Origin: Bryobacterales bacterium
Lineage (GTDB): Bacteria > Acidobacteriota > Terriglobia > Bryobacterales > Bryobacteraceae
Assembly (NCBI GenBank): GCA_016716385.1
Contig: JADJWL010000025.1
Coordinates: 186,001 to 250,000, forward strand
Reading direction: 5' to 3'
Length of the DNA: 64,000 nucleotides
Below, piece by piece: positions 17,117-25,294 of this stretch; positions within the stretch are counted from its first letter, which is position 1, and each line of letters starts with the position of its first letter. The notes beneath the pieces were generated by a model. The model saw nothing but the letters and a program-made list of their open reading frames with translations, was not told the origin of the DNA and made no database searches. The translations under genes and the position numbers were made by a program.

Positions 17117-18079
17117 CTAAGCAGAGTACCAGTTAATCAGCCCGTCTGAATGAACGACACCGAGCTCAGCCCCCTGCAAGATCAAGCGCATCGGCGATGC
17201 CGCCATTGGCCCTTGGCGTGGTGGGAACTGCAAGGCCAGGGATCCGGCGCCCTTCCCACTTTGATCGATCTTAACTATTTTCACTGCGTCTCGCGGAGAG
17301 GGAAGAACCAGTGCGTAGAGAGTACCGTTCCTGTCAGAGCCGGTTGCAGAGATTACCACGGGCTCACCGCGTCCACTAGAGGATTGCGAAGCGTAATGGG
17401 CTCTGGCGTTCTCGATCTCCGGAAGTGCGAGGGGAACGTCGCGCGAGGCACCATCCGCAAGTTCCACAGTCACCAATAGGGAACCGTCGGCCGGCACCAA
17501 TGCCGCAAGATCGGAAGTGAGGAGATCGATATGTCCTGGCGACCGGAAGGGAAGGACACGGCCAACACCACGGCTCCGGGCGCCTGTTTCGTCCAGAATC
17601 CACAAATTCACAGAGTTTTCGTGAACATGGAAGAGGCGCGACTGCCCAGCATACCGGAACCGCCCATTGAAGGACGTCCCAAGCGACGCAACGGATTCGC
17701 CCTTCCCGCCCTCGAAGCGCAAGATAGTATGTGGTCGGGCAACCGCCTGATCATCATTATAGGTCAACGCATGAACCCACACTGCGTTACCATCAAGTCC
17801 CAAGCTGAGGTACGTCCCATCCGGAAGCCGAAACTCGCTGACTACTTCGCCTCCGAGGGTAGACACATTCACCATCCATTGCCGACCCGTTCTGGACCTA
17901 ACCAAGGAATAAGCTAGGCTGTTCTCGACGACAAGGTCTTGAAGGATCGAGTTGTCCGGAGCGACGCGGGTTGAACGCCGGACCTGCAAAGAGGATGGAT
18001 TGGGATTCGCAGCGACCGGGGCCAGTGCTCCACCAGCCAGGATGCCGCTACCACTTAGAACAAAAAGCCTTCTCTTCAT
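17117..18079 (-). CDS. Secreted beta-propeller-like protein, unknown
   Basis: A 320-residue protein with an export signal (MKRRLFVLSGSGILAGGALA). The rest is made of repeating beta-strand units, such as FRLPDGTYLSLGLDGNAVWV, RLFHVHENSVNLWILDETGA, ALVPADGSLLVTVELADGAS and SDRNGTLYALVLPSPRDAVK, as in six- or seven-bladed propellers. No catalytic motif or heme site is seen. ATG 18079 has GGAGGT 5 bases upstream, an excellent site. It is the first gene of the operon with the cysteine-rich and MauE-like genes; a propeller large subunit with a small disulfide-rich subunit would parallel MauB and MauA. This is inference only. Confidence 0.6.
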   Translation of the reverse strand: MKRRLFVLSGSGILAGGALAPVAANPNPSSLQVRRSTRVAPDNSILQDLVVENSLAYSLVRSRTGRQWMVNVSTLGGEVVSEFRLPDGTYLSLGLDGNAVWVHALTYNDDQAVARPHTILRFEGGKGESVASLGTSFNGRFRYAGQSRLFHVHENSVNLWILDETGARSRGVGRVLPFRSPGHIDLLTSDLAALVPADGSLLVTVELADGASRDVPLALPEIENARAHYASQSSSGRGEPVVISATGSDRNGTLYALVLPSPRDAVKIVKIDQSGKGAGSLALQFPPRQGPMAASPMRLILQGAELGVVHSDGLINWYSA

Positions 18080-18094
18080 GAGATACCTCCTGCC

Positions 18095-18115
18095 CAAGCT
18101 GAGGTTTTCAGCTTG
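18095..18115 (-). promoter_or_regulatory. Perfect hairpin in the leader of the cysteine-rich-protein operon
   Basis: An 8-bp perfect inverted repeat (CAAGCTGA/TCAGCTTG) with a 5-nt loop sits between the -10 box and the ribosome binding site of the propeller gene. It would span the transcript start or the first bases of the mRNA, so it could be an operator or an mRNA-stabilising hairpin. Confidence 0.5.
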
Positions 18116-18120
18116 AGTAT

Positions 18121-18150
18121 TGGATAACATGACGAGGGAGGGGGTGTCAA
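18121..18150 (-). promoter_or_regulatory. Sigma70-like promoter for the propeller/Cys-rich/MauE operon
   Basis: On the minus strand a consensus -35 box TTGACA (18145-18150) is followed after 18 bases by TATCCA (18121-18126). Expected transcription start is near 18114, about 35 bases before the ATG at 18079. Confidence 0.55.
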
Positions 18151-18291
18151 TAGTCTTGTTGAGCGATTTTGTATCTATTTTTGGGGAGGTCGCGAGTCAC
18201 CATTACAGAACACCCTACACTCACAAATACACCACTTCGATACCGCGATAGATTGGGCTCGATGCTCGCTGAACCCTTCGGGGCTTTCTGC

Positions 18292-18906
18292 CTACCGCCG
18301 CCGAGCAATCAGCATCGCCACCAGCGGCACCAGGAGCGCGCCGGCGAACGCCAGCAGGAACGAATCGGCCTTCCGGGATGTCGTCCCGACGAAAGCGTAG
18401 ACGAACGAGATCCCCAGGTTCGGGGTGACGCAGTAGAGCAGGAACGGGCGCCACTCCATCCGCACCATTCCGGCGAACAGGACGGACGCTTCCGCCAGCA
18501 CCGGCACCGGCCGGAATACGACCAGCATCCACGGCCCGTAGCGGGCCATGGCGCCGCGCATCCGTTTCAGTTCGTCCGGTCCGGTGAGCCGCAGTGCCGC
18601 CGGACTCCCGGCGCGCGCTCCCAGCCAGTAACCCAACAGCGCCCCAATCGTCATCGCGACCCAGTTGACCAGCGTTCCCAGCCACAGCCCGGCCAGTCCG
18701 CCGATCGCGGTCGAAATCAGGCTGGACGGCACCGGCAGCACGATATCGAGCGCCAGGAGCCCCGACAACAGCCCGCAGGCGAGCCAGCGCGATTCGTCCG
18801 ACGCCGCCAGCGTCTCCGCCCAGGCGTTGAACTGCGCCTCAAACAGAAAGAACGGCAGAAGAATGAAGATCAGCAGCGCCAGTCCGATGAGGATCCATCG
18901 CCGCAT
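18292..18906 (-). CDS. VTT/DedA-like (SNARE-associated) membrane protein
   Basis: A 204-residue polytopic membrane protein of the VTT (DedA-like) group. Family features are LPVPSSLISTAIGGLAG early, then GYWLGARAG and the FRPVPVLAEASVLFAGMVRM segment, matching the re-entrant-loop prolines and arginine of DedA proteins, which take part in lipid scrambling or envelope homeostasis. Start ATG 18906 is 2 bases after the stop of the upstream polytopic protein. Last gene of a four-gene run beginning with an M81 peptidase. Confidence 0.72.
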   Translation of the reverse strand: MRRWILIGLALLIFILLPFFLFEAQFNAWAETLAASDESRWLACGLLSGLLALDIVLPVPSSLISTAIGGLAGLWLGTLVNWVAMTIGALLGYWLGARAGSPAALRLTGPDELKRMRGAMARYGPWMLVVFRPVPVLAEASVLFAGMVRMEWRPFLLYCVTPNLGISFVYAFVGTTSRKADSFLLAFAGALLVPLVAMLIARRR

Positions 18907-18908
18907 GG

Positions 18909-20336
18909 CTACCAGAGCACCGGCACGATTCCCGGGATGTCCTGCTTGGCCGCCGTCACCGCCCCGGCGTCGAGCGCCTCCGCGCACAGCGTGGCAATCC
19001 CTTCGCCACAGGCGCGGATCTGATAGAACGGCAGATCTTCCGGACGCACCTCGTAGCCTCCCGTGTGCAGTTGCTCCAGCCGCTTCGGATCATGCTCGAC
19101 GATGCGGTTGTCCGCGACGGTGCGCACGCGGAACATCTGCGACGGCGGCTCATAGTTCGCGTAGTGGTAGGCGTGGCCGATGCACGGTCGCTCGATGAGG
19201 TGCGTCACGGCGAAGGTGCGGATGCCAGGGTCGTCCACCGGGAAAATGACGCGCGCGTCCTTGGGCAGCATCCGGACGATCGTGTCGAGACGGTCTTCCA
19301 CTCGGTTCAGCGCCGCCGTGTCCGCCCAGAGGAATGAGAAGAACACCGCCGCCACCAGGCTCAGCCATCCCACCTGCCAGCGTTCGGGCTCCGCCCGTCC
19401 GAGCAAACCCAGCAGCAGGATCCCCACCGGAAGGGTCAACCGCTCTTGAATCAGGCTCAGCGGGATGGTGTACTGCCCCCAGTCGAAACTCATCGGAACC
19501 AGAAACACGGCGGCGATCGACAGCACCGTCAGGTGCGCCTGCGGATCGCGCCACAGGCCGGTCCAGCGCTCCTTGGCGACCAGCCGCACCACGAGAAACA
19601 GCCAGCCGATCGACAGCGCCACCAGCGCCGGGTAATACTTCGCCCCGTGGACCCAGGCCTGGTCGGCGGGAATGAAAGGAATGATCGGGAACTGCCACTG
19701 CCCGTTACGGAACGTCATCAGCACGTAGCGGACGGCGAGCACGCCCGCGAACCCGGCCAGGGTCCAGAGCGGGAGATGCCGCGGCTCAAGGCGTCGCCCG
19801 ATCTTGTGGAACCCGAGCATCGCCACGGCCCAGGCGATGGGCAGCGTGTGCGCAAACTGCGCGGCGATCAATAGCAGGACGGCGCCTGCCCAGCGGCGCG
19901 GCGAATCCTCCCGCCACACCAGGGCCAGCGCCCAGAACGCCAGTCCGAGGCCGAGGTAGAAGTTGAAGAACCCCATGTGGAACACCCATCCGTAAGCAAG
20001 CATCAGCAGGCTTGGCGCGATCCACCAGCAGGACTTCCCGGCCATCGCGAAGATCCACGCAAGCGCCCCGGATACGAACAGCGCAACCGCGGCCGCCACC
20101 GCGACCTTCTCGCCGAGGCTCCAGCCGAAGAGGCCCAGCGCCGCGTCCAGAAGCCAGTCGAACAGGATGTTCGTGGTCTGCGACACCACGGTAAGCCCTT
20201 CGGTGCTTCCCCCGGCCACCAACTGCACAAGCCACGCGTTGTAGACGTGGCTGCCGAGGTCCGCCGCCTGGATCCGCTTCTGCCAGAAGCAGGGAACGAG
20301 CGCCAGGAGAATGACAAGCAGGTACCGGATCGTCAT
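18909..20336 (-). CDS. Polytopic membrane protein, GT-C-like
   Basis: A 475-residue protein with about ten hydrophobic segments and a soluble C-terminal domain. The first loop has AADLGSHVYNAWLVQLVAGG, similar in placement to the acidic loop of GT-C glycosyltransferases. IPADQAWVHGAKYYPALVAL and the C-terminal DDPGIRTFAVTHLIERPCIG are further marks. No family is certain; a membrane glycosyltransferase is my best guess. ATG 20336 overlaps the stop of the MFS gene (ATGA). Confidence 0.55.
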   Translation of the reverse strand: MTIRYLLVILLALVPCFWQKRIQAADLGSHVYNAWLVQLVAGGSTEGLTVVSQTTNILFDWLLDAALGLFGWSLGEKVAVAAAVALFVSGALAWIFAMAGKSCWWIAPSLLMLAYGWVFHMGFFNFYLGLGLAFWALALVWREDSPRRWAGAVLLLIAAQFAHTLPIAWAVAMLGFHKIGRRLEPRHLPLWTLAGFAGVLAVRYVLMTFRNGQWQFPIIPFIPADQAWVHGAKYYPALVALSIGWLFLVVRLVAKERWTGLWRDPQAHLTVLSIAAVFLVPMSFDWGQYTIPLSLIQERLTLPVGILLLGLLGRAEPERWQVGWLSLVAAVFFSFLWADTAALNRVEDRLDTIVRMLPKDARVIFPVDDPGIRTFAVTHLIERPCIGHAYHYANYEPPSQMFRVRTVADNRIVEHDPKRLEQLHTGGYEVRPEDLPFYQIRACGEGIATLCAEALDAGAVTAAKQDIPGIVPVLW

Positions 20337-21583
20337 GATGTCTTCCGCAAGGAGCGCAGCGTGCCGAACCAGGCGAGCGCGGCCAGAACGTTCATCCCGA
20401 CGCCCACGAACAGCACCGAGTTCCAGACTTTCGCCACCTGGTATACGCGGCCCATCAGCACCGGCGAGACGAATCCGCCAAAGTTCGACGCCGAATTCAT
20501 CAGCCCGGACGCCGCGCCGGCGGCGCTGCCGCCAATCGTCACCGCAGTCGCCCAGTACGCGCCCAGCGCCATGTCGCCAAGCCCGGGAGCAAAGGCGATG
20601 ATCCAGGCGGCGGCCACGGGATCGCGCGTGAAGATCCCCACGGTCAGGCACGCCGCCGATCCGAGCAGCGCCACGAATCCCAACAACAGGCGCGCCCGAT
20701 GCACGCTCCAGCGGCGGGCGAAGAAGTCCGTCGCGAGGCCGCCCACCCAGTTCGCCATCAGCCCGAACAGGAACGGCAGTCCCGCGTAGCGCCCCGCTTC
20801 GCCGAGGGTGAATCCGCGGTCCTCCATCAAGTACGTGGGGAACCACGTGATGTAGAACTGCCACATGAACGTATAGCCGAAAGCCACGGCGAGCAGCAGC
20901 CACATGGCGCGCGAGCGGAGCGGCGTCCACCAGCGGGAGGGCGCTGTCTCCACCGCGATCTCGGTCCCCCGCGCGATCGCTTCGAGTTCGGCCTGATTGA
21001 CGCGCGGATGCTCGGACGGGTGATTGCGGTAGGTCGCCCACCAGACCGCCGCCCACGCGACACCCGCGATGGCGAAGACGTAAAACGACGCCCGCCAGCC
21101 GTACTGCAGGACGAGGAACGCCGCGATCGGGGGTGTGATCGCCCCTCCGATTCTGCCGCCGCTGATGAACGCGCCGAACGCGGTGGACCGCTCGGTCACG
21201 GGAATCCAGCGCGCGAAGGCCGATCCGATCGAGGGCGACAGCGCCGCTTCGCCCACGCCGAACAGGAAGCGCACCACGAGCAAGGAAGCCAGGCTCCACA
21301 CGGCGCCCGTGGCGGCCGTGAATAGCGACCACCAAAGAATCGCCACCGTCACGATGCCGCGTGCGCCGAAGCGGTCCGCCGCCGCGCCCCAGGGGGTTTG
21401 GAACAGCGCGTAGGCGAAGCTGAATGTCCCGAACACGACGCCCATCTCGGTCGGCGACAATCCGAACTCGTCCCGGATGCCGGGAGCCGCCACCGAGATC
21501 GACACACGGTCCATGTAGCTGACCATGTCGACGACAAGGCCCAGCAAAATGATCCAGTAGCGGTACCGCGAGGCGCGCGTCAC
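20333..21583 (-). CDS. MFS transporter, anion:cation symporter (ACS)-like
   Basis: A 416-residue, 12-helix major facilitator. YMDRVSISVAAPGIRDEFGLS at the first helix and the loop WGAAADRFGARG between helices 2 and 3 are typical of the ACS group (sugar acids and other organic anions). FLFGVGEAALSPSIGSAFARW is the matching helix-4 segment. GTG start 21583 overlaps the stop of the M81 gene. Its coupling to an M81 hydrolase suggests uptake of a compound that the hydrolase acts on; the substrate is unknown. Confidence 0.82.
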   Translation of the reverse strand: MTRASRYRYWIILLGLVVDMVSYMDRVSISVAAPGIRDEFGLSPTEMGVVFGTFSFAYALFQTPWGAAADRFGARGIVTVAILWWSLFTAATGAVWSLASLLVVRFLFGVGEAALSPSIGSAFARWIPVTERSTAFGAFISGGRIGGAITPPIAAFLVLQYGWRASFYVFAIAGVAWAAVWWATYRNHPSEHPRVNQAELEAIARGTEIAVETAPSRWWTPLRSRAMWLLLAVAFGYTFMWQFYITWFPTYLMEDRGFTLGEAGRYAGLPFLFGLMANWVGGLATDFFARRWSVHRARLLLGFVALLGSAACLTVGIFTRDPVAAAWIIAFAPGLGDMALGAYWATAVTIGGSAAGAASGLMNSASNFGGFVSPVLMGRVYQVAKVWNSVLFVGVGMNVLAALAWFGTLRSLRKTS

Positions 21584-23085
21584 CGGACGAACGCCTCGAA
21601 CGACGGGAGTTCGGAAATCGTGTCGAGCGGTTCGATGGGCCGTGGAACTTTCTTGAACGGCAGCGTGCGCAGATTCGCCGTGCTGGCGCCGGGCGTATCG
21701 ATGACGAAGACCGCGCGCGCCAGCGGTTCATACGCGGCGCGGAATCCGTTGGGCGACTTCACCACCACGATCTTGAGCCGCGTGGGCTCGATGCCGTGGC
21801 TGCGGAACAACTCGGGATCGACCGTCATCGTCGGGCGCTCCGCCGCGAGAATCCGCAGCGAGCCTGCCTCCAGCACGGCAGCCCGTCCCATCGATTGCTC
21901 GATGCCCGGATTGTAGCCGCGCGCGACCGGCGTCCAGCGCCCGTCGGACAGCATGCGCACGCGCACCGCCAGCGGGACCGGCCGGTTGCGCTTGCGGTCG
22001 ATGCCACCGCCCAGCTTCAGCGTCAGCGCCGCGCCCGGACCCGCGGCATGCGCGGCGGACACCGCATCCGGGTCCACCAGAAAGAGCGCGGACGGCGCCG
22101 TGTCGTTCGCCGGGATCCCGGCGTCCACAAGCGCGCGCAACACGCCGGTGCCGTCACCGGGCGACCCCGACCCGGTCGAATCCGCCGACTCGGCAAACAC
22201 CACCGGTCCGCCGTCGAGGGCTAGCGCCTGCGCAATCGCTTCCGCCGGCGGCGTGAGCGTGACGTCGAAGCGGCGCCGGTTCTTCCAGAAGCGCCTGGCA
22301 AGTGCGGACGCATGGCGAGCCGCCCGTTTGGGAGCGCCTTCGGTGACCACCACCACGCTGCACCCCATTTCCGGCGTGTCGAGCCACGGCTGGACACCGA
22401 AGATCGACACGCTGAGTGCCTCGCGGCGCTCCTCGATCCCGGCTCCCGCGGCGACGAGCTCCGCCATCGGCCCCGCTGTCGTCTGCATGTTTTCCGCCGG
22501 CACAATCAGCGGCAGCTTCACGAACGCCATCGCGGGGTGCGATTGCCCGCGCGCGGCGGCAAGCGCCAGATGCGCCGCGGCCGTGCCGGTCTCATACATG
22601 TCGACGTGCGGGTAGGTCTTGTAGCCCACGATCGCGGTCGCGTGCGTCACCATGGCGCGCGTGACATTGGCGTGCAGATCGAGCGTCACGACGATTGGGA
22701 CCGAAGGTCCCAGCAGCTCGCGCGCCCGGCTCAGCAGTGCGCCTTCGGCATCCTCGGCGCCCTCGGCGCTCTGCGCGCCGTGCAGCGCGAACAGCAGCAT
22801 GTCGACGGGTCCGGCGGCGCGCAACCGGCCGAGCGTTTCATCGGCCAGGCGCGCGAAATCAGCGCGGAGCATGCGGTTGGCCGTGATGGCCCACGCGGCG
22901 ACGACCGGAACAATCTCCACGCCCGCGGCGCTCAGGACGTCGAGAAACGCACCCATCTCCGTGCGTTTGCCGCGATGCCGCGCGGCAGCCGCTTCGCCGA
23001 ATACCGGCGAGAAGTCTTCATATCGGGTCTTGACCGGAGAGAAGTGGTTGCTCTCCTGCAGGATGGAAGCGACGGCGGCGCGCAT
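21580..23085 (-). CDS. M81-family (MlrC-like) metallohydrolase, cytoplasmic
   Basis: A 501-residue M81 protein, the family of microcystin-degrading MlrC. Conserved parts are ASILQESNHFSP at the N-terminus, VDMLLFALHGAQ, VTLDLHANVT, and GYKTYPHVDMYETG; the metal ligands lie in these Glu/His/Asp positions. The C-terminal domain has DSTGSGSPGDGTGVLRALVD and VFVIDTPGASTANL. No signal peptide is present. First gene of the operon with the MFS transporter. A secreted relative lies at 56.7 kb. The natural substrate of such acidobacterial M81 proteins is not known. Confidence 0.85.
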   Translation of the reverse strand: MRAAVASILQESNHFSPVKTRYEDFSPVFGEAAAARHRGKRTEMGAFLDVLSAAGVEIVPVVAAWAITANRMLRADFARLADETLGRLRAAGPVDMLLFALHGAQSAEGAEDAEGALLSRARELLGPSVPIVVTLDLHANVTRAMVTHATAIVGYKTYPHVDMYETGTAAAHLALAAARGQSHPAMAFVKLPLIVPAENMQTTAGPMAELVAAGAGIEERREALSVSIFGVQPWLDTPEMGCSVVVVTEGAPKRAARHASALARRFWKNRRRFDVTLTPPAEAIAQALALDGGPVVFAESADSTGSGSPGDGTGVLRALVDAGIPANDTAPSALFLVDPDAVSAAHAAGPGAALTLKLGGGIDRKRNRPVPLAVRVRMLSDGRWTPVARGYNPGIEQSMGRAAVLEAGSLRILAAERPTMTVDPELFRSHGIEPTRLKIVVVKSPNGFRAAYEPLARAVFVIDTPGASTANLRTLPFKKVPRPIEPLDTISELPSFEAFVR

Positions 23086-23118
23086 GCGATCTCCAAAGCA
23101 TAACGCGCCGGGAACCCG

Positions 23119-24663
23119 TCAGGGCTGAGCTTCCGGCGCCGGCTTCGCCGACTCGCCTGCGCGGATGCGTTCGAAATACTGGCGGACAAAGTCCCGGTCC
23201 GCTTCAGGGACTTCGTCGCGGTGGACCTCTCCGCCCGCCTGTCCGTGAGCGCTTGGCACACGCGACAGCGGGGTGCGAGTCTGCTGCCTGGAAGTCTGGA
23301 CTTCGATCGTCACCTCGCCCGTCACGTTCTGCGAGCGCTTGCCGAAGACTTCGCTCAGCTTGCCCATTGCTTCCAGTTGTTCGGCCATGCGGACTTCCTT
23401 GTCGCCTTCCTGGTCCCCCATGCCGCTGCCGGCCTGCTGGTTCGACTGAGAGGCGCTCTGGCCCTTGCCACTGCCATCGGAAGGCTTGCCCTCGCCCTCG
23501 CCGCCCGCCTGTCCGCCGTCGGACTGGGCGCTCTGCTGTCCCTCGCCCTCCTGCCCGGCGCCCGTGGCGCCGTCGGCGCTGCCGCCCTGCATTTGCGCGC
23601 CGTCGGAGGAGCCCTGCTGGTCCCCTTCCTGCTGCGAGGATCGCGAGCCGGTCTGCGGCTTCATGCGCGACATCAGGTTGGCCATCGCGTCCCGCAACTT
23701 CGCCGCCAGCGTCGGATTATCGCCGAGCACTTCGGGCGCCTGCGGCGGGCGGCCGCTCTGCGAACCTTCGCCGTCGCCGTCGCGGGCCTGTCCCCCTTCG
23801 GACGACTGGCCGTCGGGACTGCCGGACGGGTCGTTGTCCAACGGGTCGCCCGCGCCCTCCTGGCGCGAATCGCCGGGATCGCCGGCCGCCTGCGTCCGCG
23901 CGTTCTCGGGGAGATCGAAGCCGTCCACTTCCGGAACGTCCACGGTATCCAGAACGGATTCCGGAGCCGTGTCGAGGTCGCCCTGCGCCTCCCCGGTGAT
24001 GTCGTCTACCTGGAGTGGGATCGGCGTCGGATCGTCGAGGACGCGCCGCTTCTTGGCCGCCTGCTCCTTGCGCAGAGCCGCGACTTCCTGCTTGCCGGGC
24101 GTGGAGAATGTATCGAGCAGCAGAGTCGGCAGGGGGGCGCGCGCATCCAGGCTCCGTTCCACGCCATAGCGGACACCGAACAGCGCCAGTGCCACCAGGG
24201 ACAGACCCGCCAACGCGTACGCGGCCCGCGGCACTGTGATGGGCACAGCCAGCGCCGGATCGGCCGCCGCGGCGGTCTGCTCAGCGTTCCTTCTCTGTAA
24301 TTCACGGACCGCCGGGGTGGCGCGCAGCGCGGTGAGATCGGTGTGCCCCGGGTCGGCGTAGTAGTACGCGGTCGAAACCGTGTCGGCCATGCCCAACCGC
24401 TCGTCCAGGATCTGCGCCGCCCGGTACGGCGCAGGGGTGCGCGTGCGCGTCCGGTAGATCGTGAATCCAAGGCCTCCCGCGGCAAGCAACACCAGCCAGC
24501 CCCACTCCAGCAGTTGCGTGCCGAGTAGAAGAATCGCGATGACGCCCGCCGCCGCGGCGACCCCGCTCAGAACAAGGCCCTGAAGAGCCTCGTTCCAGAC
24601 AAGGCGCCGGCGCGTCTCCGCAACCGCGGCCGAAATGTGGGGAGCCGGATTCAGGGGGTTCAA
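23119..24663 (-). CDS. Membrane protein with long Gly/Ser/Gln/Glu-rich tail
   Basis: A 514-residue protein of unknown family. The N-terminal 180 residues hold two or three hydrophobic segments (VLSGVAAAAGVIAILLLGTQ, WLVLLAAGGLGFTIY, AYALAGLSLVALALFGVRYG) with a helical segment between (YRAAQILDERLGMADTVSTA), similar in arrangement to DUF4175-type proteins. Residues of about 260-430 are low complexity, rich in G, S, Q, D and E. The C-terminal 60 residues regain complexity (EADRDFVRQYFERIRAGES). Function not recognised. Confidence 0.6.
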   Translation of the reverse strand: MNPLNPAPHISAAVAETRRRLVWNEALQGLVLSGVAAAAGVIAILLLGTQLLEWGWLVLLAAGGLGFTIYRTRTRTPAPYRAAQILDERLGMADTVSTAYYYADPGHTDLTALRATPAVRELQRRNAEQTAAAADPALAVPITVPRAAYALAGLSLVALALFGVRYGVERSLDARAPLPTLLLDTFSTPGKQEVAALRKEQAAKKRRVLDDPTPIPLQVDDITGEAQGDLDTAPESVLDTVDVPEVDGFDLPENARTQAAGDPGDSRQEGAGDPLDNDPSGSPDGQSSEGGQARDGDGEGSQSGRPPQAPEVLGDNPTLAAKLRDAMANLMSRMKPQTGSRSSQQEGDQQGSSDGAQMQGGSADGATGAGQEGEGQQSAQSDGGQAGGEGEGKPSDGSGKGQSASQSNQQAGSGMGDQEGDKEVRMAEQLEAMGKLSEVFGKRSQNVTGEVTIEVQTSRQQTRTPLSRVPSAHGQAGGEVHRDEVPEADRDFVRQYFERIRAGESAKPAPEAQP

Positions 24664-24730
24664 GAGGGGAATCCTCGTCCTTCGCCTGTTCTCATTATCG
24701 ACCGTCCCTGGAACGTTGGCAAAGCGCCGC

Positions 24731-25294
24731 CTACCCGTGGCATTGCTTGCACGCCAGGTCCCGGCGCAGTTTCAAGTGCGCGGGCGCGGTGGAGCCGTGC
24801 GGCAAGTGGCACATCTGGCACTCGGCGAGGACCACCGGGTTGTGGGTGTGAGCTTCGGGGAACTTCTCCTTTTCGTGACAGCCGAAGCAACTGGCGTCTC
24901 CGGCGAACGTCCAGGCGCCTTCCTCAACTTTGTGACACGCGCCGCACGCGGCCACGGGCGGATGCGATCGGAAGCGGCGCCAGCCCTCCGGAGCATCCTT
25001 CGCGTCGCCCGCGAAGAACGACACCGTCCGCGTGCCGGCCGTGTCTTCAAGCACGAGTTCGTGGCGGCCCGGGGCCGCCTCCACTTCCGCGCTGAAAGCC
25101 CCGGGGCCCGCCTCGGCGAGCACAAGCGGCTTTCCGTCCAGCGTCAGCTTGCCTTGTTTGGTGCGCGCAACCACGGTGATCTCTCCAGGGGGCACCACCG
25201 ACTCGTGCGTGGGACGGAGAATCTCTGGGCCGTCGGCCGCCAGCAGCAGGCACACGGCCAGCGCGGCTCCGGCGACGCGCGTTACGCCCGCCAT
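24731..25294 (-). CDS. Exported tetraheme cytochrome c
   Basis: A 187-residue protein with a signal peptide (VAGAALAVCLLLAADG), a beta-rich segment (about 25-105, FAGDAKDAPEG at its end) and four CXXCH heme sites in the C-terminal 75 residues: CGACH, CFGCH, CQMCH and CKQCH. This is a doubled-CXXCH arrangement found in periplasmic electron carriers. Its start overlaps the 3' end of the FMN oxidase gene by 13 bases, and it follows the PQQ dehydrogenase and di-cytochrome genes, so it probably moves electrons from those enzymes. Confidence 0.85.
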   Translation of the reverse strand: MAGVTRVAGAALAVCLLLAADGPEILRPTHESVVPPGEITVVARTKQGKLTLDGKPLVLAEAGPGAFSAEVEAAPGRHELVLEDTAGTRTVSFFAGDAKDAPEGWRRFRSHPPVAACGACHKVEEGAWTFAGDASCFGCHEKEKFPEAHTHNPVVLAECQMCHLPHGSTAPAHLKLRRDLACKQCHG

